The notes under the pieces are model-generated. The model saw nothing but the letters and a program-made list of their open reading frames with translations. It searched no databases and was not told the origin of the DNA. Positions 26,920 to 37,195 of a DNA stretch of 64,000 bases are shown here, piece after piece (position 1 is the stretch's first letter; each line of letters opens with the position of its first letter). The stretch lies in assembly GCF_020179475.1 (NCBI RefSeq), contig NZ_JAILXZ010000004.1, forward strand, positions 1 through 64,000, given 5' to 3'. The stretch is from Novosphingobium huizhouense (GTDB taxonomy: Bacteria > Pseudomonadota > Alphaproteobacteria > Sphingomonadales > Sphingomonadaceae). The position numbers and the translations under genes were made by a program.

Positions 26920-27470
26920 TCGAAACGCCGCGCCTGCGCCTGCGGCCCTGGCGCGAGGCTGACGTCACGCCCTTTGCCGCGATCTGCGCCGACCCGGTGG
27001 TCATGGCGACGCTCGGTCCGGTGATGTCGCTGGCCGAAACGCAGGCGCTGGTCGAGCGCTGCATGGCGATGCAGGCGCGCGACGGGCACTGCTTCTGGGC
27101 GCTGGAGCGGCGCGAGGACGACCGGCTGATCGGGTGGTGCGGCGTCATCCGCGGCACGGTCGGGCCGATCGAGGGCCGGGCCGAGATCGGCTGGCGGCTC
27201 GCCTCGGACTGCTGGGGTCACGGCTATGCGAGCGAGGCCGCGCGCGCCACCGTCGACTGGGTCTTCGCCCATCTGCCGGACCCCGACGTCTGGGCGATCA
27301 CCCATGCCGGCAACCGGCGCAGCCGCGCGGTGATGGAGCGGCTCGGCATGGCCTACCGGGCGGGGCTCGATTTCGACCACCCCCGGCTCGCCGCAGACGA
27401 CCCGCTGCTGCGCCACGTGACCTATGCCCTTGGGCGCGAGGACTGGCCTGTTGGCGCGGCCGAAGGTTGA
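26916..27470 (+). CDS. GNAT family N-acetyltransferase (RimJ/RimL-like)
   Basis: A 184-residue GNAT protein: IETPRLRLRPWREADVTPF at the N-terminus, the acetyl-CoA-binding segment GWRLASDCWGHGYASEAARA, and the C-terminal NRRSRAVMERLGM. It belongs to the RimJ/RimL-type group, but whether it modifies a protein or a small molecule is unknown. GTG start, overlapping the hemB stop by 4 bp. A related GNAT gene is at 51403. Confidence 0.87.
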   Translation: MIETPRLRLRPWREADVTPFAAICADPVVMATLGPVMSLAETQALVERCMAMQARDGHCFWALERREDDRLIGWCGVIRGTVGPIEGRAEIGWRLASDCWGHGYASEAARATVDWVFAHLPDPDVWAITHAGNRRSRAVMERLGMAYRAGLDFDHPRLAADDPLLRHVTYALGREDWPVGAAEG

Positions 27471-27729
27471 GCTGCCCCGGGCCGAGGTCCTGCGCGCGCT
27501 GATCGACGCAGAGGGACGGCTGGCGGTGCGGGTCACGCCGAGGGCCAGAAGCGAAGGCATCGCCATCGAGGGCGCGCGCGTCGCGGTGAAAGTGCGCGCC
27601 AAGCCCGAGGACGGCAAGGCGACCGCGGCGGTCTGCGCACTGGTCGCGCAAGCGCTGGAAGTTGCGCCGTCGAATGTCGAGTTGTTGCGCGGCGCAACTT
27701 CGCGCGAAAAGTTGTTGCGGATACGCTGA
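27451..27729 (+). CDS. DUF167 (YggU-like) family protein
   Basis: A 92-residue protein of the DUF167 family, small alpha/beta proteins of unknown function: RLAVRVTPRARSEGIAIEG, VAVKVRAKPEDGKATAAVCALVAQAL, then VELLRGATSREKLLRI. TTG 27451 is chosen because GAGGA lies 8 nt upstream; an ATG at 27424 in the same frame is the alternative. Either way it overlaps the end of the GNAT gene and is probably translated with it. Confidence 0.85.
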   Translation: MARPKVELPRAEVLRALIDAEGRLAVRVTPRARSEGIAIEGARVAVKVRAKPEDGKATAAVCALVAQALEVAPSNVELLRGATSREKLLRIR

Positions 27730-27738
27730 GGGGCGGCG

Positions 27739-28380
27739 CTAGCCCTCGTCGGCGGGCAGGACGAGGGCGACCGGCACCAGCGCCAGCGCCCAGGCGGTCG
27801 CGATCCACAGGCAGGCGGCGGGCACCCGGTCCTGCGCGAAGGCTCCGGAGACGGCGCCGGCCATCAGTCCCGCCCACAGCAGCGCCCAGTTCCACCACCC
27901 CGGGCGCGCCTGCCTGGCGATGCGTTGCGCCAGGCCCTGGCCCAGCTTGACCAGCGCGCCGGTCATGTAGGTGAGACCGATCGAGACTTCGCCGTCGCGC
28001 TGGAACATGTTGTTGATCGCCCCCATGGCAAGGACCGTCGCCAGCAGCATCGGCCCCGGCGTGGCTGCCATGCGGGCAAGCGCGGCGAGGGCGAGGAGCA
28101 GCGTTACCGCCAGCAGCAGCACGGCGCGGCGGCGGCGCCCGGCGCGCAGCGAGAGCAGCGCGCCGCCGGCGACGCCGAGCACGAAGCCGGCGATCAGCAG
28201 CGCGGGCAGCAGCGCGTGCGCCGGATCGACCGCCAGCGACACCGCCAATCGCGTGGTGTTGCCCGACATGAACGAGAGGAAGTAGCCGCCCGCCGACAGG
28301 AACCCGACCGCATCGACGAACCCTGCCAGCGCGGCAAGCGCGATGGCGAAGCGGCGGCGGGCGCGGTCACGGGGCAGCAT
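27739..28380 (-). CDS. DUF1275 (YoaK-type) integral membrane protein
   Basis: A 213-residue membrane protein with about six hydrophobic segments and the DUF1275 signatures AGFVDAVGFLSAGGYFLSFMSGNTTRLAV and ATVLAMGAINNMFQ. It is of unknown function, and a transporter role is only a guess for the family. ATG 28380 is the start that places the first membrane segment at residues ~10-30; the longer upstream frame is not coding. It is convergent with the DUF167 gene, 9 bp apart. Confidence 0.88.
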   Translation of the reverse strand: MLPRDRARRRFAIALAALAGFVDAVGFLSAGGYFLSFMSGNTTRLAVSLAVDPAHALLPALLIAGFVLGVAGGALLSLRAGRRRRAVLLLAVTLLLALAALARMAATPGPMLLATVLAMGAINNMFQRDGEVSIGLTYMTGALVKLGQGLAQRIARQARPGWWNWALLWAGLMAGAVSGAFAQDRVPAACLWIATAWALALVPVALVLPADEG

Positions 28381-28495
28381 GACGCCAGCCTTATCGCGCG
28401 CACCCCCTGGCGTCATCCCCGGACCGATCCGGTTCCGCAGGTGTTCGCCCGCAGTGGCGCCGCGTCGCGCCGAGGTTCCCGCCCGCCCCGGGCGC

Positions 28496-28915
28496 CTAGC
28501 CCCGTTCGGTGCCCCGGCCCATGCCGTGCGCCATCCGGGCGAGGACATCGGCCATCGCCTCGGCGACGTCGCGGTCGGCGACCGGAGCCTGCGCGATCGC
28601 GCGGCGCATCGCGTCGGCCCACTGGCCGGCGGTGCGGTGGTCGATCGGGAAGGGCGCATGCATCGAGACCATGCACTTGCCCGGATTGGCCTCGAACCAG
28701 TCGCGCGGGCCGCCCGCCCATCCGGCGAGGAACGAGGGCAGCGCCGCGCGCATCGGCGCGAGGTCCGCGGCATGTATCGCGCGCAATTCGGCATAGGCCG
28801 GGTCGGCCTCCATCAGGTCGTAGAACCGGTCGGCGATCGCCTGCATCGCGGGCCTGCCGCCGATCCGCTCGAACGGGCTGGGCAAGGGGGCGGGCGTCGC
28901 TTCGGTCTCGCTCAA
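28496..28915 (-). CDS. Group II truncated haemoglobin
   Basis: A 139-residue globin of the truncated group II type: FERIGG at the start, FYDLMEADP (tyrosine at B10, residue 32), IHAADLAPMRAALPSFLAGWAGGP, proximal histidine H86 in SMHAPFPI, and tryptophan W99 at G8. Known members bind O2 or NO and are linked to redox or nitrosative stress. It stands alone. The ~18-residue N-terminal extension is not conserved in shorter homologues. Confidence 0.88.
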   Translation of the reverse strand: MSETEATPAPLPSPFERIGGRPAMQAIADRFYDLMEADPAYAELRAIHAADLAPMRAALPSFLAGWAGGPRDWFEANPGKCMVSMHAPFPIDHRTAGQWADAMRRAIAQAPVADRDVAEAMADVLARMAHGMGRGTERG

Positions 28916-29002
28916 GGTCGTGGCTTTCGAGTGGGGAAGGTCGCGACGATCTAGGCGCTCGCGGCGGCGGCCGACTTGATCGCGATCAACGACGACGGGC
29001 GC

Positions 29003-30619
29003 TCACGCCGGGTCGGCGATCATCGCCTTCAACGTCTCGAGGCGATCCGCCTCGCGCGCGGGCTTGTCGATGCGGATGCGGTTGATCCGGGGAAAGCGCA
29101 TGGCGACGCCCGACTTGTGCCGCTTGCTCGCGTGGACCGAATCGAACGCGACTTCGAAGACCAGCGACTTGTCGGTCTCGCGCACCGGGCCGAAGCGCGC
29201 GACGGTGTGGTTGCGGACGTAGGAATCGAGCCATTTCAGCTCGGCGTCGGTGAAGCCGAAATAGGCCTTGCCCACCGGCAGCAGCTCGGCGCCGCCCGAT
29301 CCGTCGGCGTCGGCCTCGCCGGCCCAGCAGCCGAAGGTGAAGTCCGAATAGAACGACGAGCGCTTGCCCGAGCCGCGCTGCGCATACATCAGCACGCAAT
29401 CGACCAGCAGCGGATCGCGCTTCCACTTGTACCACAGCCCGGTGCGGCGGCCGGCGACGTAGGGCGAATCGCGCCGCTTGAGCATGACGCCTTCGATCGC
29501 GGCGTCGCGGGCGCCGGCGCGGATTTCGGCGAGGTCGTCCATGTCGCTGGCGGCAATCACCTGCGACAGGTCGAAGCGTTCGGGATCGAGCCTGGGCACC
29601 AGCGCCTCGAGCCGCGCGCGGCGCTGCTCCCAGGCCCACTCGCGCAAGTCCTCGCCCTCGTCGATCAGCAGGTCGTAGAGGCGGACGAAGGCGGGATAGT
29701 CGCCCTGCATCTTCGCCGACGGCGCCTTGCGGCCGAGGCGCTGCTGCAACGCGTTGAAGCTCGCCGCGCCGCCTTCCTCGCCCCCCTGGTGGGTTCCGCG
29801 CACCAGCAGTTCGCCATCGAGGACGGCGGGGATCGTCAGCGCAGCGGCAATCTCCGGGAAGCTGCCCGATATGTCGTCGCCGCCGCGCGAATAGACCCGC
29901 GTTTCGCCGTTCACGTGGACGAGCTGGACGCGGATCCCGTCCCATTTCCATTCGGCGGCATAGTCGGACAGGCTGACCTGCGCGCCGTCCTCGAGCGGAT
30001 GGGCCAGCATGAACGGGCGGAACAGCGGGAGCAGGTCGGTGCGCGGCGGGGGCGCGTCGCCGGCGCCCCAGGCGAACAGCGGCAGGTAGGGCGCGACCTG
30101 GCCGTGCCAGTATTCCTCGACCTCGTCGACGCTGACGTCAAAGGCCTGGGCAAAGGCGACTTTGGCAAGTCGCGCGGAAATGCCGATGCGCATCGCGCCG
30201 GTCGCCAGCTTGAGCAGGGCGTAGCGGCCATTGGCGTCAAGCCGGTCGAGCAGGCCGGCGAGCAGCGCGGGCGCGGTGGCGCGGGTGGCGTGGTGGAGCG
30301 TCTCGACCACTTCGGCGACGCTCGGCGGCGGCGCGGGGCGGCCGGGGGGCTCGGGCCAGAGCAGGCTGGCGGTTTCGGCCGTGTCCCCCACGTAGTCGCG
30401 CGAAAGCGCCCAGAGCACTTCGTCGACCCGCTCCGCCATCAGCGCGCGAACCGTACCCGCCTTGACCGCGGGGAAGTTCAGCCCGTCGGTCATCGCCGCC
30501 AGCGCCCAGCCGCGGTCGGGATCGGGCGTCTCGCGCAAGTAGCGCGCGATCAGCGCCAGCTTGCCGTTGCGGCTGCGGGTATAGACGAGCGCGTCGATCA
30601 GGGCGGCAAAGCGCTCCAT
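29003..30619 (-). CDS. ATP-dependent DNA ligase of the Lhr/exonuclease-associated type
   Basis: A second ligase type besides the NAD-dependent LigA every bacterium has. The 538-residue protein has an N-terminal DNA-binding domain (about 1-200), the adenylation domain with lysine K225 in EWKWDGIR, RGGDDISGSFPE, VLDGELLV, EGVMLKRRDSPY and YKWKRDP, and a C-terminal OB fold. It is fully motif-complete. Its ATG overlaps the stop of the exonuclease gene by one base, so the two form an operon. In other bacteria the set also holds the helicase Lhr and a phosphoesterase (PdeM); neither is seen here. A role in DNA repair is inferred. Confidence 0.93.
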   Translation of the reverse strand: MERFAALIDALVYTRSRNGKLALIARYLRETPDPDRGWALAAMTDGLNFPAVKAGTVRALMAERVDEVLWALSRDYVGDTAETASLLWPEPPGRPAPPPSVAEVVETLHHATRATAPALLAGLLDRLDANGRYALLKLATGAMRIGISARLAKVAFAQAFDVSVDEVEEYWHGQVAPYLPLFAWGAGDAPPPRTDLLPLFRPFMLAHPLEDGAQVSLSDYAAEWKWDGIRVQLVHVNGETRVYSRGGDDISGSFPEIAAALTIPAVLDGELLVRGTHQGGEEGGAASFNALQQRLGRKAPSAKMQGDYPAFVRLYDLLIDEGEDLREWAWEQRRARLEALVPRLDPERFDLSQVIAASDMDDLAEIRAGARDAAIEGVMLKRRDSPYVAGRRTGLWYKWKRDPLLVDCVLMYAQRGSGKRSSFYSDFTFGCWAGEADADGSGGAELLPVGKAYFGFTDAELKWLDSYVRNHTVARFGPVRETDKSLVFEVAFDSVHASKRHKSGVAMRFPRINRIRIDKPAREADRLETLKAMIADPA

Positions 30620-31635
30620 CAGTCTTCCTCATCCTCGTAGCCGACCAGCGCCAGCGCGCGGGCGCGGCGCTGATTGAGCTGGCACCAGCGCAGCAGGGCT
30701 TCCTCGCGGCCGTGGGTGATCCAGGTCTCGGCGGGGTTCACTTCCGCGATCGTCGCGGTCAGCTCGTCCCAGTCGGCATGGTCGGAGATGACCAGCGGCA
30801 GCTCGACATTACGCTGCCGCGCGCGCTGGCGCACGCGCATCCAGCCCGATGCCATGGCCGTGATCGGATCGGGCAGGCGGCGGCTCCAGCGGTCGTTCAG
30901 GGCCGAGGGCGGGCAGACCACGATCTGCCCTTCGAGCGCGCCCTTGGGCACGCCCGCCACGGCGCGCAGCTCGCCGAGGTCGACCCCATGCTCCTCGTAA
31001 AGCCGGCACATCCGCTCCATCGCGCCGTGGAGGTAGATCGGCGGGGTGTAGCCATGTGCGCGCAGCTCGGCGATCAGGCGCTGCGCCTTGCCCAGCGCAT
31101 AGGCGCCGACGAGCACGCAACGCTCCGGATTCGTCGCCAGCGCGTCGGTCAACCGGGCGATCTCGCCCGCGACCGGAGGGTGACGGAACACCGGCAGGCC
31201 GAAGGTCGCCTCGGTGATGAACACGTCGCACGGCACCGGCTCGAACGGCGGGCAGGTCGGGTCGGGCCGCCGCTTGTAGTCGCCGGTCACGACGACCCGC
31301 TCGCCGACGTGCTCGAGCAGGATCTGCGCCGAGCCGAGCACGTGGCCGGCGGGCACGAATGTCGCAGTCACGCCTCCGGCAAGGCGCAAGGTCTCGCCAT
31401 AGGCAACCGGCGCCGCGCGCACCTCGTTGGCGGCTTCCACGCCGTAGCGCAATTGCATGATGGCCAGCGTTTCCGGGGTGGCGACGGTGCGGCCGTGGCC
31501 GCCGCGGGCATGGTCGGCATGGCCGTGGGTGACGAGCGCGGTGGCGACGGGGCGCGCGGGGTCGATCCAGGCATCGGCCGGCACCACGTGGATGCCGTGC
31601 GGCTCGGGCCTGATCCACGCGAAGTCTGCTGCCAT
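30619..31635 (-). CDS. Ligase-associated DNA exonuclease (MBL / beta-CASP-like fold)
   Basis: A 338-residue metallo-beta-lactamase-fold nuclease of the ligase-associated exonuclease family. The metal motif THGHADH is at residues 36-42 (HxHxDH). Further ligands lie in PAGHVLGSAQ and VVTGDYKRRPDPTCPPFEP, with the C-terminal ISDHADWDEL and TWITHGREEALLRW. It is related to SNM1-type repair nucleases. It is the first gene of the two-gene nuclease-ligase operon on the minus strand; the ATG is 31635. Confidence 0.92.
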   Translation of the reverse strand: MAADFAWIRPEPHGIHVVPADAWIDPARPVATALVTHGHADHARGGHGRTVATPETLAIMQLRYGVEAANEVRAAPVAYGETLRLAGGVTATFVPAGHVLGSAQILLEHVGERVVVTGDYKRRPDPTCPPFEPVPCDVFITEATFGLPVFRHPPVAGEIARLTDALATNPERCVLVGAYALGKAQRLIAELRAHGYTPPIYLHGAMERMCRLYEEHGVDLGELRAVAGVPKGALEGQIVVCPPSALNDRWSRRLPDPITAMASGWMRVRQRARQRNVELPLVISDHADWDELTATIAEVNPAETWITHGREEALLRWCQLNQRRARALALVGYEDEED

Positions 31636-31743
31636 GGTCCCAGCAATGGCTGCGCGCGGCGATTCGTTCCAGAGGTCCCTCGGGGCCGGTCGCGCCGGAT
31701 CGGACCGGTTGGGTGCGGACCCGTTCGGGACAGGACGCGTTCA

Positions 31744-31767
31744 GGAAGCACGACTATCGTGCGTTCC
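31744..31767 (+). promoter_or_regulatory. Hairpin/dyad in the leader of the EF-hand lipoprotein gene
   Basis: GCACGA-CTA-TCGTGC (31748-31762) is a perfect 6-bp inverted repeat. Outside it GGAA and TTCC extend the arms to 10 bp with one extra G. It ends 30 bp before ATG 31798 and could be an operator or an mRNA hairpin. The remaining divergent gap (31636-31797) shows no clear promoter boxes. Confidence 0.4.
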
Positions 31768-31797
31768 GCTGATCCGCCTGCCCCGGAGACGACGACC

Positions 31798-32313
31798 ATG
31801 TCCTCATCGCGCGCCGCCGCGCTGCTCGCCATCGCGCTTTGCGCCCTGTCGCTCGGCGGCTGCAAGCAGAAGCAGACCGGACCCGACGTCGCCGCGAGCG
31901 AGACCGCGCCGGTGGTTGCGCCGGCCATGCCCCCCGTCACCGCAGTGCCGCGCAGCGCGCATCCGATGGCGGACTTCGCCGCCCTCGACCGCGACCACGA
32001 CGGCCGCATCGCTTCGGCCGAGCATGCGCAGGCCGCGCAGGCGCTGTTCGAGATGGTCGACATGCAGCACGACGGCAACCTCGGGCTCGACGAGCTCAAG
32101 GCCGGCGCCGCGGCGCTCGCCGACATCGATGGCGTCACCCCCGAACGGCTGCTGGCGATCGCCGATGCCGATCACGACGGCAAGCTGACCCTGTCCGAAT
32201 GGATGGCCTTCGCCAATGCCCGTTTCGGCCTGCTCGACCGCAACGGCGACAACTTCGTCGACCGCGCCGAGTGGGACGCGCCGCACCCGCCGCTGCCGCC
32301 GGTCGGCGGATAG
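31798..32313 (+). CDS. EF-hand lipoprotein with four calcium-binding loops
   Basis: A 171-residue lipoprotein. The signal peptide ends in the lipobox LSLGGC with C22 as the lipidated cysteine. The mature part has four EF-hand-like loops at about D64-E75 (DRDHDGRIASAE), D88-E99, D123-E134 and D147-E158, the last less canonical (DRNGDNFVDRAE). It probably binds Ca2+ in the periplasm or at the outer membrane; no partner is evident. It is followed by the terminator shared with clpA. Confidence 0.87.
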   Translation: MSSSRAAALLAIALCALSLGGCKQKQTGPDVAASETAPVVAPAMPPVTAVPRSAHPMADFAALDRDHDGRIASAEHAQAAQALFEMVDMQHDGNLGLDELKAGAAALADIDGVTPERLLAIADADHDGKLTLSEWMAFANARFGLLDRNGDNFVDRAEWDAPHPPLPPVGG

Positions 32314-32319
32314 CCAACG

Positions 32320-32347
32320 AAAAAGGGCGGTGCCGACGACACCGCCC
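32320..32347 (-). terminator. Intrinsic terminator of clpA (also ends the EF-hand gene)
   Basis: GGGCGGTG (32325-32332) and CACCGCCC (32340-32347) make an 8-bp stem with a 7-nt loop. On the minus strand the stem is followed by a run of T (AAAAA at 32320-32324 on the plus strand), the form of a rho-independent terminator. It lies 27 bp after the clpA stop and 12 bp after the EF-hand gene, between convergent genes. Confidence 0.8.
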
Positions 32348-32374
32348 CTGTTCGATGACTTCAGGTCGTGAAGC

Positions 32375-34738
<2,364 letters not shown>

Positions 34739-34921
34739 AGACCTACTTTCTGGGAACGCCGGCGCGGCCGGCCTCCGGGGGGACCCCTTGCGGGAGATGA
34801 ACATGCGCGTGCTTAACCGCGGCTAAACCGAGGACCTGTTCGGCAACCGATGCCGGGCAGGCAAAAGGTGTAACGGTCCGGATATGGGGATGCCGCCCGC
34901 GAAGGTGAAGGGCGGCATCCG

Positions 34922-35137
34922 TCATCGCGGCGATCCGTCGGGCGGCGATCGGAACAGCGCGTCCGCCGCCGCGCGATGCGCGCTTGCCCGGTCGCGATGG
35001 GCGACGGTGCGCATGATCTCGAGCTCGAGCAGCCTGATTCGTTCACCGAGTTCGTCTTGGCTCAACGGGTCGAGCGATTCGCTCGCCAGCTGGCTGGCCA
35101 GGTTCCCCGTGGGTCGCGGGCGCTCGTCGAGGTCCAT
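34922..35137 (-). CDS. DUF1192 family small protein
   Basis: A 71-residue protein with the DUF1192 pattern: LSQDELGERIRLLELEIMRTVAHRDRASAHRAAADALF. It is helical and of unknown function. ATG 35137 gives the usual MDLDERP start; a GTG at 35146 would add three residues. It lies upstream of clpA on the same strand, separated by 183 bp with no other gene, and divergent from the PIG3-like quinone reductase at 35241. Confidence 0.85.
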   Translation of the reverse strand: MDLDERPRPTGNLASQLASESLDPLSQDELGERIRLLELEIMRTVAHRDRASAHRAAADALFRSPPDGSPR

Positions 35138-35240
35138 TGCGGTCACAATGTGGCGCCATCCGGCTTGCTGTCAACCGGGTGCGTGGGTAGGGCGAACAAA
35201 GGGGCAGACGCAGGTCGTGACAAGGGGGTCCAGGGGTACG

Positions 35241-36251
35241 ATGCAGCCGGTTCCGTCGACGATGACCGCCATTGGCTTCGATGCGCCCGGCGGGCCCGAA
35301 GTGCTCGTCCCCGTCACGGCCGCGGTGCCGCAGCCGGGACCGGGGCAGGTGCTGGTCAAGGTCGCCTTCGCCGGAGTCAACCGGCCCGATGTGGTCCAGC
35401 GCCAGGGCTTCTATCCGCCGCCGCCGGGCGCCTCGCCGATTCCTGGGCTTGAGATCGCGGGCCAGGTCGTCGCGCTCGGCGCCGGCGTCACCGAAGTGCT
35501 GCCCGGGCAGGCGGTCTGCGCGCTGGTCTCGGGCGGCGGCTATGCCGAGTATTGCCTGGCCGAGGCGGCGCACTGCCTGCCGGTGCCCGGCCACCTGTCG
35601 CTCGACCAGGCCGCCGCGCTGCCCGAGACGCTGTTCACCGTCTGGCACAACGTGTTCGAGCGCGGCTTTGCCCGCGAAGGGGAGACCATCCTCGTCCATG
35701 GCGGCACCAGCGGCATCGGCTCGATGGCGATCCTGCTCGGCAAGGCCTTCGGGCTGACCGTCATCGTGACCTGCGGCGGAGCCGAAAAGTGCGCCCGCGC
35801 GCTGGAGATCGGCGCGGCCCACGCGATCGACTACAAGGCGACCGATTTCGTCGAGGAAGTCGCGCGGCTGACCGGCGGGCGCGGGGTCGAGCTGGTGCTC
35901 GACATGGTCGCCGGCCACTACGTCGCGCGCAATCTCAAGTGCCTCGCCGACGACGGCCGCCACGTGACGATCGCGGTGCAGGGCGGCGTCAAGGCCGAGC
36001 TCAACATGGCCGAGGTCATGCGCCGGCGACTGACGCTGACCGGCTCGACGCTGCGCCCGCGCTCGAACGCGTTCAAGGCGCTGCTCGCGCAGGAGATCCT
36101 CGCCCACGCCTGGCCGCTGGTCGAGGAGGGCGAGCTGCGTCCGGTCATGGACCGCACCTTCCCGCTGGCCGAGGCCGCCGCGGCGCATGCGCGGATGGAA
36201 GCGGGCGACCACGTCGGCAAGATCGTCCTCGACGCAGCCGCCGGCGCCTGA
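35241..36251 (+). CDS. NAD(P)H quinone oxidoreductase, PIG3 family
   Basis: A 336-residue MDR-type reductase of the PIG3 (TP53I3) group, which reduces ortho-quinones with NADPH: FDAPGGPEVLVPVTA, GVNRPDVVQRQGFYPPPPGAS (a PIG3 signature), LVHGGTSGIGSMAILLGKAFG with the nucleotide-binding glycines, then VTCGGAEKCARALEIGA. It has no structural zinc ligands. ATG 35241 is preceded by AGGGG; an ATG at 35262 is possible. It has no obvious partner gene. Confidence 0.9.
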   Translation: MQPVPSTMTAIGFDAPGGPEVLVPVTAAVPQPGPGQVLVKVAFAGVNRPDVVQRQGFYPPPPGASPIPGLEIAGQVVALGAGVTEVLPGQAVCALVSGGGYAEYCLAEAAHCLPVPGHLSLDQAAALPETLFTVWHNVFERGFAREGETILVHGGTSGIGSMAILLGKAFGLTVIVTCGGAEKCARALEIGAAHAIDYKATDFVEEVARLTGGRGVELVLDMVAGHYVARNLKCLADDGRHVTIAVQGGVKAELNMAEVMRRRLTLTGSTLRPRSNAFKALLAQEILAHAWPLVEEGELRPVMDRTFPLAEAAAAHARMEAGDHVGKIVLDAAAGA

Positions 36252-36361
36252 AGGCGTCCTGCGCCGCCGGCGCACGGGACGCAAGAACACGGTGCAATCG
36301 CGGGTAATGCGCGGTTTTGCCTTGCCGTTGGGCCCTGCCTCGCCTACATCGTCGGTTTGAC

Positions 36362-36391
36362 GGCCGCTCCGCGAGGGGCGGCCCTTATTGT
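36362..36391 (+). terminator. Terminator-like hairpin in the leader of the DUF1013 gene
   Basis: GGCCGCTCC (36362-36370), loop GCGA, and GGGGCGGCC (36375-36383) form a 9-bp stem with one G-U pair, followed by CTTATTGTTT. It ends 24 bp before the GTG of the DUF1013 gene and 110 bp after the PIG3-like gene. It may end read-through from upstream, or act as an attenuator if the promoter lies within 36252-36361. Confidence 0.6.
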
Positions 36392-36414
36392 TTCCGCTTT
36401 CCGGAGAATGCCCC

Positions 36415-37122
36415 GTGAGCACCCAGCCCACGCATCCGCTGATGCCGCACGCGACGGCGTCCTGGCTCGTCGACAACACCGCGCTGACCTTCGAGCAGAT
36501 CGCGGAGTTCTGCGGCCTGCACATCCTCGAGGTCCAGGCCATGGCCGACGATCTCGCCGGGCAGAAGTACACCGGTCGCGACCCCGTCCACTCGGGTGAG
36601 CTGACCCAGGCCGAAATCGACCGCGGCCAGGCGAATCCGAACTACAAGCTGCGCATGCAGAAGGCGCCGCTGTCGGTCAGCCGCACCAAGGGCCCGCGCT
36701 ACACGCCCGTGTCCAAGCGCCAGGACAAGCCCGACGGCATCGCCTGGATCCTGCGCAACCACCCCGAGATCTCGGACGCGCAGATCGGCAAGCTGATCGG
36801 CACCACGCGCAACACGATCGCGGCGATCCGCGATCGCAGCCACTGGAACATCGCCAACATCAACCCCAAGGATCCGGTCACGCTCGGCCTGTGCTCGCAG
36901 CGCGAACTCGATTCGCTGGTCGCCAAGGCGGCCAAGCGCGCCGGCATCGAGGAAGACGAGGCCGTCGCCGACAGCCGCCTCGGTTCGGATCGCGACGCGC
37001 TGATCGAGGAACTGCGCGCCGAGCGCGAGGCCCAGGCCCGCGCCGCTTCCGAAGCCGCCCAGGAAGCCGAGGCGCAGGCCTGGCTCGAGGCGCGCCGCGC
37101 CGAAGGCCTCTCCGACAGCTGA
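36415..37122 (+). CDS. DUF1013 (TrcR-type) regulatory protein
   Basis: A 235-residue protein of the alphaproteobacterial DUF1013 family: HPLMPHATASWLVDNTALTFEQIAEFCGLH with a helix-turn-helix-like segment, DPVHSGELTQAEIDRGQ, a second HTH-like region SDAQIGKLIGTTRNTIAAIRDRSHWN, then a Glu/Ala-rich coiled-coil tail. The family is taken to contain regulators (named TrcR), but its targets are not established from the sequence. GTG 36415 is chosen because GGAGAA precedes it and homologues start this way; an ATG at 36388 is unlikely. An intrinsic terminator follows. Confidence 0.87.
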   Translation: MSTQPTHPLMPHATASWLVDNTALTFEQIAEFCGLHILEVQAMADDLAGQKYTGRDPVHSGELTQAEIDRGQANPNYKLRMQKAPLSVSRTKGPRYTPVSKRQDKPDGIAWILRNHPEISDAQIGKLIGTTRNTIAAIRDRSHWNIANINPKDPVTLGLCSQRELDSLVAKAAKRAGIEEDEAVADSRLGSDRDALIEELRAEREAQARAASEAAQEAEAQAWLEARRAEGLSDS

Positions 37123-37145
37123 GCGCCGGCTCCGTCGCCCACAAG

Positions 37146-37174
37146 AAAGGCCGCCCCGAAAGGCGGCCTTTTTT
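37146..37174 (+). terminator. Bidirectional intrinsic terminator between the DUF1013 gene and fabI
   Basis: AAAGGCCGCC (37146-37155), 6-nt loop, GGCGGCCTTT (37162-37171) and a T-run to 37174. This is a perfect 10-bp stem with poly-T behind it, 24 bp after the DUF1013 stop and 22 bp before the convergent fabI stop. The A-run on the other side lets it work for fabI too. Confidence 0.9.
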
Positions 37175-37195
37175 GTTTGGCGCGGCGCGCCGGGC

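Noticed and set aside
34743..34925. 60-codon minus-strand frame between clpA and the DUF1192 gene
   Set aside because: Third codon positions are A/T-rich compared with real neighbours, there is no ribosome site, and no family is recognised.
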